A DNA stretch of 64,000 nucleotides, taken from Zygnema cylindricum (taxonomy: Eukaryota > Streptophyta > Zygnematophyceae > Zygnematales > Zygnemataceae). The stretch is from positions 19,656-83,655 of the forward strand of contig JBBHKE010000162.1 of NCBI GenBank assembly GCA_037447655.1, in the 5' to 3' direction. A program made the position numbers and the translations under genes. The notes beneath the pieces are model-generated. The model had not been told where the DNA came from. It did no database searches and saw only the letters and a program-made list of their open reading frames with translations. Below are positions 49,435 to 61,628 of this stretch, one piece after another (position 1 is the first letter of the stretch; every line of letters starts with the position of its first letter).

Positions 49435-50721
49435 ACAGAATTCGCTGGTCCAAAGGAAACTAATCTAGATAGTGCCGACTCCAACTTGATATAAACCCAA
49501 ATGACTGACCCCTTGACAATCAAAACTCCAATATAGCTTCACCCTTGTGAAATAACACTTTCTGTGTGCTTAGTTCCACCACCGAATGCAAAGTTAGAAT
49601 ATGAGATTTGGACACATTCACCCACTTTGACTTTCCCTAAGAAATGCAGCCACTTTGGCAGGCAAAGACTCTAACCGACTACACCCTTGTGTAGCTTGGA
49701 CTCCCTTGAGTCCGCAGCAATAAGAATCACTGAAAATGGTCAACTGAGTTGATAGTTATGGCTGGCCAAAGTTTACCATTTATACAAGGTGCTCTTTGGG
49801 AGAGGCAGCTACCTACCAAAAAATATTATAAGTCCTAAAACCCCTCTCTAAGCCCCCTAGTACTAAAGTACGAACCAATGACAAGACTGTAAAGTACATA
49901 AAGGTATAGGTGTCGGTGTACCTTTTGTACGACCATCGTACGAGATGGCCAAAAACCAACACGTGTCTTATCCGAACTCGTTTTTTTCATTCCCGGAATT
50001 CGTGCTGTCAAATATTATCTCTCCACGTGGCTCCAGGTCATGCCACGTATGAAAAACGGTACAGTACAAGAAAGTACAAGTGTCGGAGTACTTTGTGTAC
50101 GTACAATGTACGAAATCACCATAGTGTGACCTTTGTCACTTTCGGATTTGTTTTCTGCCGTTCCATAAATTCTGTAAGCCCGTATGATGTTGCCACGTGT
50201 CATCCGGAGTGACGGCGTCTAAAAACTGCCAAATTGTCCTTTTCGCGATGTCGCTGCTAATCACGGCTGTCCGATTTACATCGTCATTTAAAACGGACCG
50301 TCGAAATAAATGTCCGTACTATTTATTTCAATCGGTACTAAAAGTACAACTGTTTCTATGCCCTATATATTCTAATCCAGTTAAATGGAAAACCCTACCT
50401 GTAACTATATAAACATCTATCAAACCCTATATGTCATAGCACTAGTCCAAGGCTAAATGGACAAAGCTAACGAATGCGGGATGTTTGACGGCCGGTAGGT
50501 ACAAGGATCAATTCCTAGGTCTGTCAAATATCTTTTTAGTAAACATATCTATTATCTACTACTGTCTCTCTAGAGAGCTTAGGCAGCCATGGGCTCTAGC
50601 TCCCTCTCCAACCTTTAGTGACTACAACAAGTGTGGGGACTTCGAGAAGGAGGTTAGAGGCAGACTGCCTCTGCTACTTTTCTATCCTAAAACAGACCTA
50701 GAAAATACATAAGTATCAACA
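49409..50721 (-). repeat. Element 1 LTR (right, 5')
   Basis: Pair of 46214-47523. The gag open frame appears to begin inside its inner edge, at 49434. Confidence 0.85.
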
Positions 50722-51702
50722 CATAAGTCCTTAGAGTAGGCAGCTCACACGAAGCCTCTAGGATAACCCTGAACCCTTTGTGTTTCAGCAAGAAAAAATG
50801 TCACCCTGGCACACAAAAACTTTGACCACAATCACTTTTCTGAGGGCAAGACTCCCCTGAGTCGATAGTAAAAAGTATCTCTGAATTTGCTCTTTTAAGC
50901 AGTAAGTTATGGTGGGTCAAATTTGACCTTTTGTATAGAAGGTCTTTTGGAGAGAGGTTATTATCTACCAAATTTTTCTAAGTCCTATCTCTCTCTTAAA
51001 CTCTATTTGTTAACGTACGGCACCAATCACAATACTGTGTTGCATAGAAAGGTACAGGTGCCGGTATACTTTCTGTACACACATTGTACGACATTGTCAA
51101 ATTTTTTTGTTATTTGCGGAGATGTTGCAATCCAATGTGGTTGTGCCACGTGTTAGTCGATGTGGCGGTGACCGCAAACCGCCAAAATCCTATTCTACGA
51201 TCTCGACATCCTTCGCGGCCGTCCGATCAAAACCGGGTTTCAATCGTAGCTGTCATTAATAGTTGCACGATATTTGTTTTGCTGTCGAAACAAAATGCGC
51301 GGTATCCATTGCGAAACCGTACCGTACTCCGTACTTTTCAAAATAAAATCTATGCATGACCTATATAGTTGCCGTTAAATGAATTAGTTCACGTCTAACT
51401 ATTTAAATATTTGTCAAACCCTATATATCTCAACATCGATCCTATACTTGTAGAATAAAGCTAACTGCCACCGTCTAACTTGACGGACGGCAGGTACCAG
51501 GATAAAATCCTGGTTCCGTCAAGTTCTGTCTCTCTCTGGACACTACAGGCAGCCATGGCTCTATCTCCCTCTTCAACCTTTAGTGACTACGACAAGTGTG
51601 GGAGCTGAAGAGAGGAGTTAGAGGCAGACTGCCTCTACTTCTTTTCTGCATTTTATCTTTTACAAAACCTAAAAAATACTAAAAGAACCTTTAATTTCTA
51701 CA
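50722..51702 (-). repeat. Element 2 LTR (left, 3'), truncated
   Basis: Matches 56093 onward; the first 17 or so bases of the LTR are absent where element 1 abuts. It ends TTTCTACA at 51702. Confidence 0.85.
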
Positions 51703-51719
51703 CTCCCCTTATTTTCTAG
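51703..51719 (-). promoter_or_regulatory. Element 2 polypurine tract
   Basis: CTCCCCTTATTTTCTAG, same sequence and spacing as in element 1. Confidence 0.75.
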
Positions 51720-52264
51720 TCACTATTTAATTTAAGACCACATTTCTCCTTGCAAAAAAATAGTTTAGGGGAAGGCATAGGTTTAGTCATCATATCTGCT
51801 ACCATTTCACTATCTGGTTTACACTCCAAAGTGATTATCTTGTTTTCTACTTTCTCCCTAACAAAGCTAAGTCTAATGTCCGTGTGTTTGGCTTTAAAGT
51901 AATGTTTAGGATTGGCAGAAATGGCAGTGGCTGCCTGATTATCACAAAATACCTTTTGGACACCACTCTTTAGATGACCAAGCTCACCAAACAAAGACTT
52001 GACCCACATTAAATAAATAACAGCAGAGCAAGAAGCCTTGTACTCAGCCTCCATGGTGGACTGAGCAATGACCTTTTGCTACTTGTTGCTCCAGCAACAA
52101 GCCCTATCACCCACATACAATACATATCCAGACGTGCATCTCCTCATAGGAGAATCCCCCTAGCTGGCATCACTCCAAGTGGTGTTGTCAGTATTGTTCC
52201 CACCAAAATGCAACCATAGATTTGTAGTCCCTATGAGATATCTAAGGACTCTCTTAGCTGCCTC
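51716..52264 (-). pseudogene. Copia RNase H
   Basis: MEAEYKASCSA opens the open part at 52054, CDNQAATAISANPKHYFKAK follows, then TDIRLSFVREK and the terminal DMMTKPMP. Positions 52055-52264 hold the preceding part in other frames, with a stop. Confidence 0.85.
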
Positions 52265-53512
52265 CTAATCCTTCTTAGTGGGAGCATTGAGACTCCTACA
52301 TATTACTCCTACAAATGCGGCTATGTCCGGCCGGGTATAATTCATGAAATATATTAGGTTGCCCACTACTTGCGTAGAAGGAATTATGTGCATAAATATT
52401 TTCTCTTCAGGGCCTAACTCATCATCCAATATTATAACTCCCTCTTCCACACTCCCCTCACTTCCATTCTTTAGTTCCATTGGAGTGGTACAACTATTAG
52501 CCTTATCCATTTGGGATCTCTCTAACATGTTTCCAATGGCTTCTTTCTGAGTTAATCTTATTATCTTTCTATCTCTGTGTCTCTCTACCTGAATTCCCAA
52601 AATATACCTTGCTCCTCCCATATCCTTCATCCCAAATCTTGATTTTAGATCATTTTTCAACTTATTTCTTTTATCCATAGATTTACTTAATACAAGCAAA
52701 TCATCAACATAAACTGCAATAAAAATAATTCATTCCTCATCTTCAAACAAATAAATCGAGTGATATCAGCTGTTCCGAATATATCCCAAACCTGTAAGAA
52801 ACTCATCGAGCTTCTTATTCCATTGCCGGGGTGTCTGTTTCAGCCTATGCAAAGATTTGATCAATTGGCATACCTTACTCTCCTCCCTCTGCTCCACAAA
52901 TGCTTCGGGCTGTCGCATAAAAATCTCCTCTCCCAACTCTCCATGTAGGAAGACCGTCTTGATGTCCATTTGATGTGCTTCTATGTCTTTTGCTGCCTCC
53001 AGACTGAGAAGTATCAGGACGGAGGGAAAACTGACGACCGCGGCAATTGTCTCCTCGTAGTCAATTCCCTCTTTTTAGGTAAATCCTTTCGCCACTAACT
53101 GAGCCTTATAACGCTCAATGGTTTTATCCATGCTGAGTTTCAACTTAAATACCCATTTACACCCAATTGGTTTCCTGTCAAAAGCACAATCCACCAATTC
53201 CCATGTATCGGCCGCCATAATTGAGGCCATCTCCTCATTAATGGTTGTCTTCCATCGGTTTCTCTCAGGACAAGTCATTGCCTCATTATAAGTTTGAGGT
53301 TCATCGGGGTGAGACAGTTTGGTTACCTTATTGTTAACTTGTCTCTCTTGTGGTCTTTTGCTGCTTCTTCTTCCTCCCTCAAACTCGGTTGCCGGAATAG
53401 AGGGCTCCCTTGGATTCTTCCGAACAGTTTCTACTTCTCCTTTATCCCTTGCTTCCTGGTCGATTTCCACCACGTCTTCCGCTTCTGTTGGAGTTGATAC
53501 TAGGGGTTCCAC
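52265..53512 (-). pseudogene. Copia reverse transcriptase
   Basis: The region contains EEMASIMAADTWELVD and CKWVFKLKLSMDKTIERYKA near 53260-53090, MDIKTVFLHGELGEEIFM at 52969 (first catalytic Asp), the YVDD box near 52715-52695, and FGMKDMGGARYILGIQVER near 52630. Frames change at least three times, so the enzyme cannot be made from this copy. Confidence 0.88.
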
Positions 53513-53530
53513 ATTTGGGTCATTCTCGAT

Positions 53531-54399
53531 CTAATCTGTACGTGCAAGATCATCATCTTCTTGAAATCTTGGATAGTTAGGAAGCTCAAAGTCATTAGAA
53601 TTTTCTGACTCAAATTTGATTCTGACTGTCTTTGTATGCTTAAAGGGATCTATAGATTTCCATTCATCCATAACCACTAGATGCTTCACTAGGATTATAT
53701 CTTCTCTCTTGAGATCATACACTCTATATCCTTTTACATCTTCATCATATCCTAGTAGATATCCTTGTTTCCTTTTTGGATCTAACTTCTAATTTGACCG
53801 ATCTGTGTCTAAACCGAACACTTGACTACCGAAAACCTTTAAGTGTGAAACATCTGGTTTTCGGCTTGTCCATCTCTCATAATGTGTTTCGCCTTTTACT
53901 GCCGTAGTAAAAACTCTATTCTTGAGATAATTTGCATAGTTGATTGCTTCGCGCCAAAACTTCTTTTTTATCTTCTTATCTGACAACAAACTCCTAGCAA
54001 TATCAGTCAGTGTTCTATTTAATCTTTCAGCAACACCATTCTGCTCATGACTTTCAGGAACTGTCTTTTGGTGTTGCACTCCATCTTCTCTCAAAAAATC
54101 CTCAAACTGGTTAGAGGTATACTTTCCACCATTGTCACTCCTTACTGTTTTGGTTGGGGTTTCATGGAGTTTTTCACTCTATGCTTTATCTTGTCTAAAA
54201 CATCCCTGAGCCTTTGACTTATTTTTCAAAAAATACACCCTGGAATACCGAGACCAATCATTGGTGATAGTCATCATAAATCTTTTCCCCTCGGGTGAGG
54301 GCAGTCTGGCCGGCCCCCAAATATATATGTGTAATAAATCTATAATTTTTCTCCCTTATAGGTTACAGTTTTTGGGAAGGGTAATCTGTGTGCTTTAAC
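53531..54399 (-). pseudogene. Copia integrase
   Basis: SDNGGKYTS near 54130-54110 holds the second catalytic Asp, and ESHEQNGVAERLNRTL near 54055-54010 the catalytic Glu. The FWREAINYANYLKNR and HLKVFGSQVF blocks follow. At least one frameshift lies before SDNGG, and a stop is near 53785. Confidence 0.85.
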
Positions 54400-55124
54400 T
54401 TAAGCACATTCACTACAATCAATTAGATTCTTACTCTCACCGAACTGAATCCCTTCCACTACTCCCATCTTTTTCATCTCTCTTAACTTATCTAGATTCA
54501 CATGCCCAAGCTTCTTATGCCACAACATTATATCACGAACACCAACATAATAAAGTTTCTTATTTTCATTGCTTAAAATCAACCTAAACATCCCTTGGCT
54601 ACCTTTTTCAGCAGTGAAATAAACTTCCTCCTCAAAACTAGCAGTAAAGACTCCTTTCATAGTGCTAGTATCACAACCCTCATCATCTAATACAGACGTA
54701 GAGATGAGGTTTTTGTTCAGCCCCGGAATAAATAATACATCGGAGAATGTAACTATGAATGTCTTTCCTAAGACTAACACTTTTAGATATACCGATCCTA
54801 CAAGGGTAGTAGTGACTATCCTCCCATCCCCATACTCTATCTCTACGGTGGGAATCTTTCTTAACTTAGTGAACAGGTGTTTATCCGTACACATGTGCAT
54901 GGAGGCACCTAAATCTACAATCAAACCTGCTTCACCTTTCAATCCACTGAAAGCACATTTCTGCTTTCGTGGAATTTCAACCTCGTTTTCCGCTTCTAAC
55001 TCCTCATCCAATAGGAGTTCATTGTCCTCGTCCTCGGATTCCGCCTCATGTACCTGTGTCACAAGGGCCTTTTTCTTTCCTCTCGGGGGTCCACCGGTCT
55101 GTCCCTCCTTTAACCGCAACTTGG
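54400..55124 (-). pseudogene. Copia protease and gag-pre-integrase region
   Basis: Open from the zinc knuckle through KCAFSGLKGEAGLIVDLGAS, where the usual DSGAS protease site reads DLGAS: the catalytic Asp is kept but Ser is replaced by Leu. MHMCTDKHLF and the LWHKKLGHVN pre-integrase zinc motif with CSEC near 54410 follow. The reading frame here is intact over 259 codons. Confidence 0.85.
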
Positions 55125-56093
55125 TTAACTTAGTGCACTCCGCCATATAGTGCTCTGGTTTCTTACAAAAGCGACACAAACCCTTAGAAGCCCTTGGTTC
55201 AAACTCGTCAGTCTGATTTTTTTGCCCCCCCCTTCTATAATTTCAGACCGGTTTCCTGGAATCATTGTTCCTCCAATTTGTCCTAGTTGCCAAGGCTTGC
55301 CCACTCTTTCCTCCCCTTCGGATCTCAATCGTAATCTCCCGAACGAGAATCATCCCTACCACTGAATTCCATATCCACTTTGAGTCCGGTAAGTCCTGCA
55401 CACGGTTGACTATGTTCTCGAAATCATCTGGAAACTTCATGAGCAAGCAGTTAACCTTCATTTTTTCAGTTTCAACCTGTCAGTACTCTCTAGCTCCATG
55501 AAAAGTGTTGCGAGCTCATTACAAAAATGGAACATCTTCTCCCCCTTGTATACATATGCGTCTATTTTTTGATCAGCCAAATGTTGTTGCTGAATCGTAC
55601 CACTTCGGTACATCTTTATGAGAGCCACCAAAAGATCGGATGCCCTCTCTACCCGCAAATGAGGAGATGCAAGCCCTTGAGTAAGATGGCGTAGGATGAA
55701 GTGCTTTGCTGCCATATTGTTGTGCTCCTAGGTATCGGTAAAATTCTCCTCGTTCCTCGGAATAGGTGACATAAATGCCCAAAATGTTGCCATTGGTGTG
55801 ACCGTCTCCTTCTCATTTCCTTTGTCCACCACCTATCTTTCTTTTGTCTCCTTCGTTGGAGATGGATCTGCATCTTTGATCAATTTGCTTCTTGTAAACC
55901 CTGGAGGGATCCCAAGACTGGATGGACGCCTCACCCTTCCACTCACTATTCCCCAAAACTGTTTCTCACATATAGCTCCTGTCACCATACTTTCCCAGTA
56001 TATGTCACCATACTTTCCCAGTATATGAAGCCAGTTCCATTGAAGATGGGCACCCTAGAGGGTGGGCCCATAACCTGTAACTCTGAGACCTCC
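55125..56093 (-). pseudogene. Copia gag of element 2
   Basis: Opens in the LTR (MEVSELQVMGPPSRVPIFNG) and continues through TGFIYWE; a 23-bp tandem duplication at about 55990-56035 then disrupts it. The UBN2-like middle is at 55715-55458 (DLLVALIKMYRSGTIQQQHL) and the zinc knuckle CRFCKKPEHYMAEC at about 55175-55135. Several frame changes. Confidence 0.7.
56061..56075 (-). promoter_or_regulatory. Element 2 primer-binding site for a half-tRNA (initiator Met)
   Basis: GGTGGGCCCATAACC on the plus strand directly abuts the LTR. It equals nt 25-39 of plant initiator tRNA-Met, the same anticodon-loop site as in element 1. Confidence 0.8.
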
Positions 56094-57123
56094 ATAGGTC
56101 CTCAGAGTAGGCAGCTCACACGAAGCCTCTAGGATAACCCTGACCCTTTTGTGTTTCAGCAAAAAAAAGTGCCACCCTGACACTTTAAAACTCTAACCAC
56201 CTTCACTTTTGTGATGGCAAGACTCCCTTGAGTTGATAGCAAAAAGAATATCTGATATTTCTCCAAGTTATGGTGGGTCAAAGTTGACATTTTGTACACA
56301 AGCTCTTTGGGAGAGAGGGTCATTTCTACCAAATTTTTCTAAGTCCTATCTCTCTCTAAAACCCTATCTATTGACGTACGACACCAATCACAATACTGTG
56401 TTGTATAGAAAGGTACAGGTGCCGGTATACTTTCTGCACGGACATTGTACGACATTGCCAAAAAATGTGACACATGTCATATTTGGACTCGTTCTTGTTA
56501 TTCCCGGAGATGCCGCTATCCAATGTGGTTGTGCCACGTGTCTGTCGATGTGGCGGTGACCGCAAACCGCCAAAATCATATTCCGCGATCTCAGCATCAT
56601 TCGCGGCCGTCTGATCAAAATCGGGTTTCAATCGTAGCCGTTATAAATACTTGCGCGATATTTGTTTCCCTGTCGAAACAAAATGTGCGGTATCCATTTC
56701 GGAACAACCGTAGTCCGTACTTTACAAAACTGAATCCATGCATGACGTATATAGTTCCCGTTAAATGAATTAGTTCATGTCTAACTATTTAAATATTTGT
56801 CAAACCCCATATATAAAACCTGATCCTAGACTTGTAGGATAAAGCTAACGGCCACCGGCTAACTTGACGGATGGTTGGTACCAGGATCAAATCCTGGGTC
56901 CGTCAAGTATCATTTTAGTAAACCTACTAAAAAGAACTGCCTGTCTCTCTCTCTCTCTGGACACTACAGGCAGCCATGGCTCTATCTCCCTCTTCAACCT
57001 TCAGTGACTGCGACAAGTGTGGGAGCTGAAGAGAGGAGTTAGAGGCAGACTGCCTCTGCTTCTTTTCTGCATTTTATCTTTTACAAAACCTAAAAAATAC
57101 TAAAAGAACCTTTAATTTTTACA
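56076..57123 (-). repeat. Element 2 LTR (right, 5')
   Basis: 1048 bp, TGTAACTCTGAG to TTTTTACA. It shares the GGCAGCCATGGCT, GTGACT..GACAAGTGTGGG and GAGGCAGACTGCCTCTGCT blocks with the LTRs of element 1. Confidence 0.85.
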
Positions 57124-57516
57124 GAACGTGGGAAAAATGTTCTGCATCTTTCATCGAATCTTTCTCGTGTTTCTCCGCCACGCAAGCTGGAAAGACCGTA
57201 CGGCGAGGATGTAGATTTATGTTGGCATGACTAAAATTTTCGAAACACAAATATAAAGCGGAGTTGGCCTAGTCTGGCTGAAAGGCATGACTTAAACCTC
57301 CAAATAATAGAAAACACCAGAGGGGCACGAACCCCTCAGTCGTGCATCATAGGAAGTGTCTTTAAAATGCGCGAACATTTTTCCAAACAATTTCTCGAAT
57401 TATTTGTAACTGCCTAAAGAGGTTGGGCATTTTATGTTTTTTGAAAGGCGTCCAAAAACCGCCATTTCAACTATTATTCAAGTTTAGCCTGTTATAGTTA
57501 AAAGGAATAAAGATCT

Positions 57517-57628
57517 ATAAAGTTTTTTTGTTGAATATGGGGTAGGCCTAAACCCTCAAATAGTAGGGATCCATAAAGTTTTTTTGTTGAATATGGGGTA
57601 GGCCTAAACCCTCAAATAGTAGGGACCC
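57517..57628 (+). repeat. 56-bp tandem duplication
   Basis: Two nearly identical 56-bp copies (ATAAAGTTTTTTTGTTGAAT to TAGTAGGGA); only a base or two differs. Confidence 0.92.
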
Positions 57629-58715
57629 AACAGTACTATATTTGGGCGGCGAATGAGTGTGGGCCTAGCACAACTATCCGTATCGAGAAGGTGGGTCGCT
57701 CATTCTGGAAGAGTGCGGATGATCGTGCCTTCACAATAAAATTATGGAAAAACAGTGCGATTTTATGGCATCAATGATTTGTTCGCTTAACTTCAAGTGT
57801 TATGTGGTTTTAGTCCCTTGATGTGATGTGAGGTTACTTTCAAATTTGAACCTTAAATAAACACGTGTCGAAAACCACGTTTGCAGCATCAATTGACGTT
57901 TTTGATTCAAAGTTTTGGTTATTGGTTGAATGAGCGCACCTTGAACCTTCGAGCATCTTATTAACGTTGTCTATTGACCTCTGTTGAGTAGGCTTGTGCT
58001 AACTTTTACTGATAAAATCTTTACTTTTAATCGCACGCACAAATGCTATTATAAGAAGGTTTATGCTAATTTTCCTTAATGACATCGTTCGTTTTAATCA
58101 TACACCAAAGAACCGTGTTAAACAACATTTCAAAGATCTTGCAGTAGAATGATACCTTCCCAAGGAAACGTACGTGTCTATCTAAAAAAAAACACTCTTG
58201 TGTCTTGGACAAACCATTGGTGAGAAGGTTTTTTTTTTTTTTTCGCATAACAATTTACAAGGGATCATTGGGAAGCGCCAATCTATCCATGTTAAAGACT
58301 TCTTTGGGCATAGTAATTTAAAGCGTTTCTCGATGGTTACAGTGACATGGAGTGACATTTGACTAACTTCATGAGAATTAAAGACATCATGAACATGGTT
58401 TTCTCGTCCATATCATTTGCCCACAACAGTTCATGGAAACCCACCGTATGGAGAACATGACTATGGATTAAGTACAATGGTGTTGCAAGGAGGTGGATGG
58501 ATTAGGTGAGTGAAAATGAATGAAACCGTCGTCAAAGCTGCTCGCAACCATCATTTACATGCACGAATCACGATGATGCCACAGTGGAAGGTGCAAGGGA
58601 GTAGCGGTTGCAACGGATCAGAAACATACCCACTTTCACCTGTAGAAAGGAAACTGTATGACGTCACCAAGCTAGGTGGGTTGATTTTTGTTTGACATTT
58701 TGATGTTGTGTGACA

Positions 58716-58755
58716 GGAGCATGCACAAGGAACTAGGAGCATGCACAAAGAACTA
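58716..58755 (+). repeat. 20-bp tandem duplication
   Basis: AGGAGCATGCACAAGGAACT occurs twice in direct succession with one difference. Confidence 0.85.
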
Positions 58756-61079
58756 ATGTTGCTGACCCACTCAACAAAAAACGAATGTAAAGCGCGACCT
58801 TAACATGGTCAATGGTTAGGCCTTTAGGGTGACAATATAAATGAAGACCTAATTCCTTCAACTCAAGGGATATATTGCTTATAGATCATGTTTTTATTCC
58901 GCATGGTGACATAGACCCACCTCTTGTTTCGATGCCATTTACATGTCGTCTCAAGGAGGCGTATCTCCATGACCCGATATTCCTAAGCAATCATTACTTG
59001 GTACACAAGGAGAGGAGTGCACTAGGCATCACAATTTAGAGTGGCCGTGAAGAAGGCATTCCCTACCAAATCGGGTGCTGCTCCTACCAAGAGCGTCAGG
59101 GGGCTCCATCAACCGGTTGTTTTGGAGTTTCATGGTTTATTATTCGTTGAACACTTTAGATCATTAGAACAACAAAACACATATAACCGTTATTTACTTT
59201 ACAACCTATAGTAAATGTTTCCTCGCCAAATAAAACAATTTTTTTTGGAAGTAGGATCGTTAGATAATTTACAGCTATATCGGGTATTTTTCCCTACTTG
59301 AATAGGACTGCATAACCACGGGTGTTCTCCTTATCACCAATACTTGGATTGTGCGCAAACCTGTATTTTGCTCGTTTTTGGCTTCTGAAGCCGCTCGTGG
59401 CAAAACACCATTAACAATAACGACACGTGGTAGTGACGCGTGGCATTACTGGAGATGACACTATTATGCACATTGTGAGTCTATGAATGATGGTATCCAG
59501 TCGCGGTCAAGATTTTTGGTCGTTTGGGCGCTGCTTTCGGAGAGTACCTCCGTACTTGTGGTCAAGGATCTTTCGAGAGGAAGAGCCCCTTGAAGCCCTC
59601 CTTACTTTGTCCTCAGATCTTTTTATAGTCAGTGGGTTTTTCTGCCGCGTGTGCAACTTCAGTCTTCTAGTGCGTTTATTATTGTGTGTTTTTGAACCCC
59701 CCCTGCGTGCTGATCTCCCTGAGTGATATGCCAGACATGGGGGATTTACGAGGTTGCTTTTAGGGGTTTTTAGTTTTTTGGAGGGTTGTTTAAGTTGCTT
59801 TTGTTGGGTTGTTGTTTAGGGTAGTTATCTTTGCAATGCTTGATCTAAATTTTGGGTTTACGTTTCCCTTTCGTTCTCGCATACCTTTTTGGTTCGCCCT
59901 TCTTCACGTGTTTGCTCCTTTCACCTTGTTTTTCTCTTGCCTATCAGGCTTGCTTACCGCCGTGTCGGGTTCTTCTGTTTCGAAGAAGATTAAGATGGTT
60001 TTTTTTTTTTAATTTTGGGCTCTTCTCTCTGCTGTAGTTTGCCCACCTGATAAATAATCGCCTTCTTTTCGCCTTGTATCTCACTCTGGTATTCGCACTT
60101 TCGAAATCGAGATTTTCAACCCCTATTACTGTTAAAGATTTTTCAGGTATAAATGTTTCACTTCACATGCTACCTCTGGATTTTGTTTTGATGCAAGCAA
60201 TTAAATGGTAGTGGTCTAACCTTTCGATCCGGATGTCATAATTACGAGACAAAAATCTTTGAAGTAAAAAATATCAAATCGACCCCCATAAAAATCAAGT
60301 ATTATAGCGACAAGCAGCGGAAAGCTACAAAATTCTTCACTCCTCTTTGACATTGATAAATGTAATACAACTCGGGATTCTCATGCTCAATTTACTCCAA
60401 GAGACTTCACAACCATAGGTGAAAATGTTTCGAGATTTAAATCTCTATTCTTACAACTATTTTCAACAAAAATTACAGTTTATAGAGACAGCCAATGTTA
60501 GCAGCTGCAAATTGTGTATTTTGAAATTACTAGACGACTGTCACTGGAATGAAAATAGGTTTATGAAGGAAGATTGGCACGGGAAATGAAAATTATCTTC
60601 GCATGTCCAAAAAAAAACAATAACAAACAAAACATAACGACAATCTCATTCATTTTGCATGTCATTGTCCTAAAATCGAACAAAAATTCACCAAGAACAA
60701 AGTAACCAAGTGGAAAATCACATCCGATTTCTCTTTCAAATCAGAAAAAAAATACATCGCATTTTTATTGCTTCTCCAATAACAATTTCCATAAATATCC
60801 CCTTAGCTTTTATCCTCCTAAGATACCCATAATAAGAATTACCCAAATTACACAAAATAAACCTCCTAAAACTCCCTAAGAAGTACAATTTCGAAGGAAA
60901 AGAAAATGACCATCCTATCCCAAAAAACTCCAAATACCCACGAAAAAGCCAACAGTTCCCGAAACCTAATCCCCTGATTTAGATTTATTTGAGCCGCAAC
61001 TTCAAAATTGCTCTTCACCCAATCGAAGAATAAATTTCGAAATAAATACCAGAATCAAAAGTTTGGTTTTCCGGACGAT

Positions 61080-61600
61080 GCCTTAATTACAACGTTTACC
61101 TTCTTCAAAATTAGGGTGACCTAAAACTCCCAAAAATTAGTGTTGCCACCTAATCCAAAAATGAAGGTTTCTCCATCCCAAAACTTGCGTTTATTACTAA
61201 ACCCCAAAAAAACTAACGTTACACCCAAATCCCAAATTAAAGATACTACCCAAGCCCAAAATTAGGGTAGCCACACCCGATTCGAACTTATTTTCCCCCC
61301 TTCGAATCAGGGCTCCCTAATTCAATAAACTTTCGGTTTTTACTTACTAACTTACCCGATTAACATTACGTTTCCGAAACCCAAAAACTAGAGTTACATC
61401 CAGACCCAAAGCTTAGGGCCGGGTCACAACCCAACCCAAAACCCAAAACCCAAAAACGGCAATCTCTCAAACTGCGGAAAATTAGGGTTTCCAACGAAAC
61501 CCAAAAAAACCTACAACTTACCCATCCCTTCGCAAAACTAGGGTTACAACCCGAAACCCCAAAAAATTACTAGGGCTTCCCGACCTCCCAAATCTCCCAA
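61080..61600. repeat. CCCTAA/CCCAAAA-rich stretch, 3' flank of the aspartic protease
   Basis: Dozens of ACCC(A/T)AAA and TTAGGGTT words in both orientations, such as AAAACTAGGGTTACAACCC. The motif resembles the plant telomere unit TTTAGGG but is not a tandem array. Confidence 0.55.
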
Positions 61601-61628
61601 CTCTCCTTTATTAGGGTTTTACAACGGT

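Larger units (their letters stand above)
46214..50721 (-). mobile_element. Gag-only Ty1/copia element (element 1)
   Basis: LTRs 46214-47523 and 49409-50721 (about 1.3 kb each, TG to CA, roughly 93-95% alike by eye) bracket only 1.9 kb. The interior encodes a gag with zinc knuckle, then an unrecognised charged region. No protease, integrase, RT or RNase H is present, so it must be mobilised in trans if at all. The primer site abuts the LTR at 49393-49408 and the polypurine tract at 47524-47541; both match element 2. Flanks CGCCT and CATAA are not a target duplication. Confidence 0.85.
50722..57123 (-). mobile_element. Ty1/copia gag-pol element, decayed (element 2)
   Basis: The right LTR (5') is 56076-57123; the left LTR (3') 50722-51702 has lost its first bases at the junction with element 1. 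The interior, 51703-56075, holds gag, protease, integrase, RT and RNase H in copia order on the minus strand, broken by several stops and frameshifts. The primer site at 56061-56075 and polypurine tract at 51703-51719 match element 1. Confidence 0.88.
57124..61060. other. Long gene-poor stretch
   Basis: No gene or bounded element recognised over nearly 4 kb. It contains two small tandem duplications (57517-57628 and 58716-58755). Open frames up to 79 codons carry no motifs. Confidence 0.4.
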
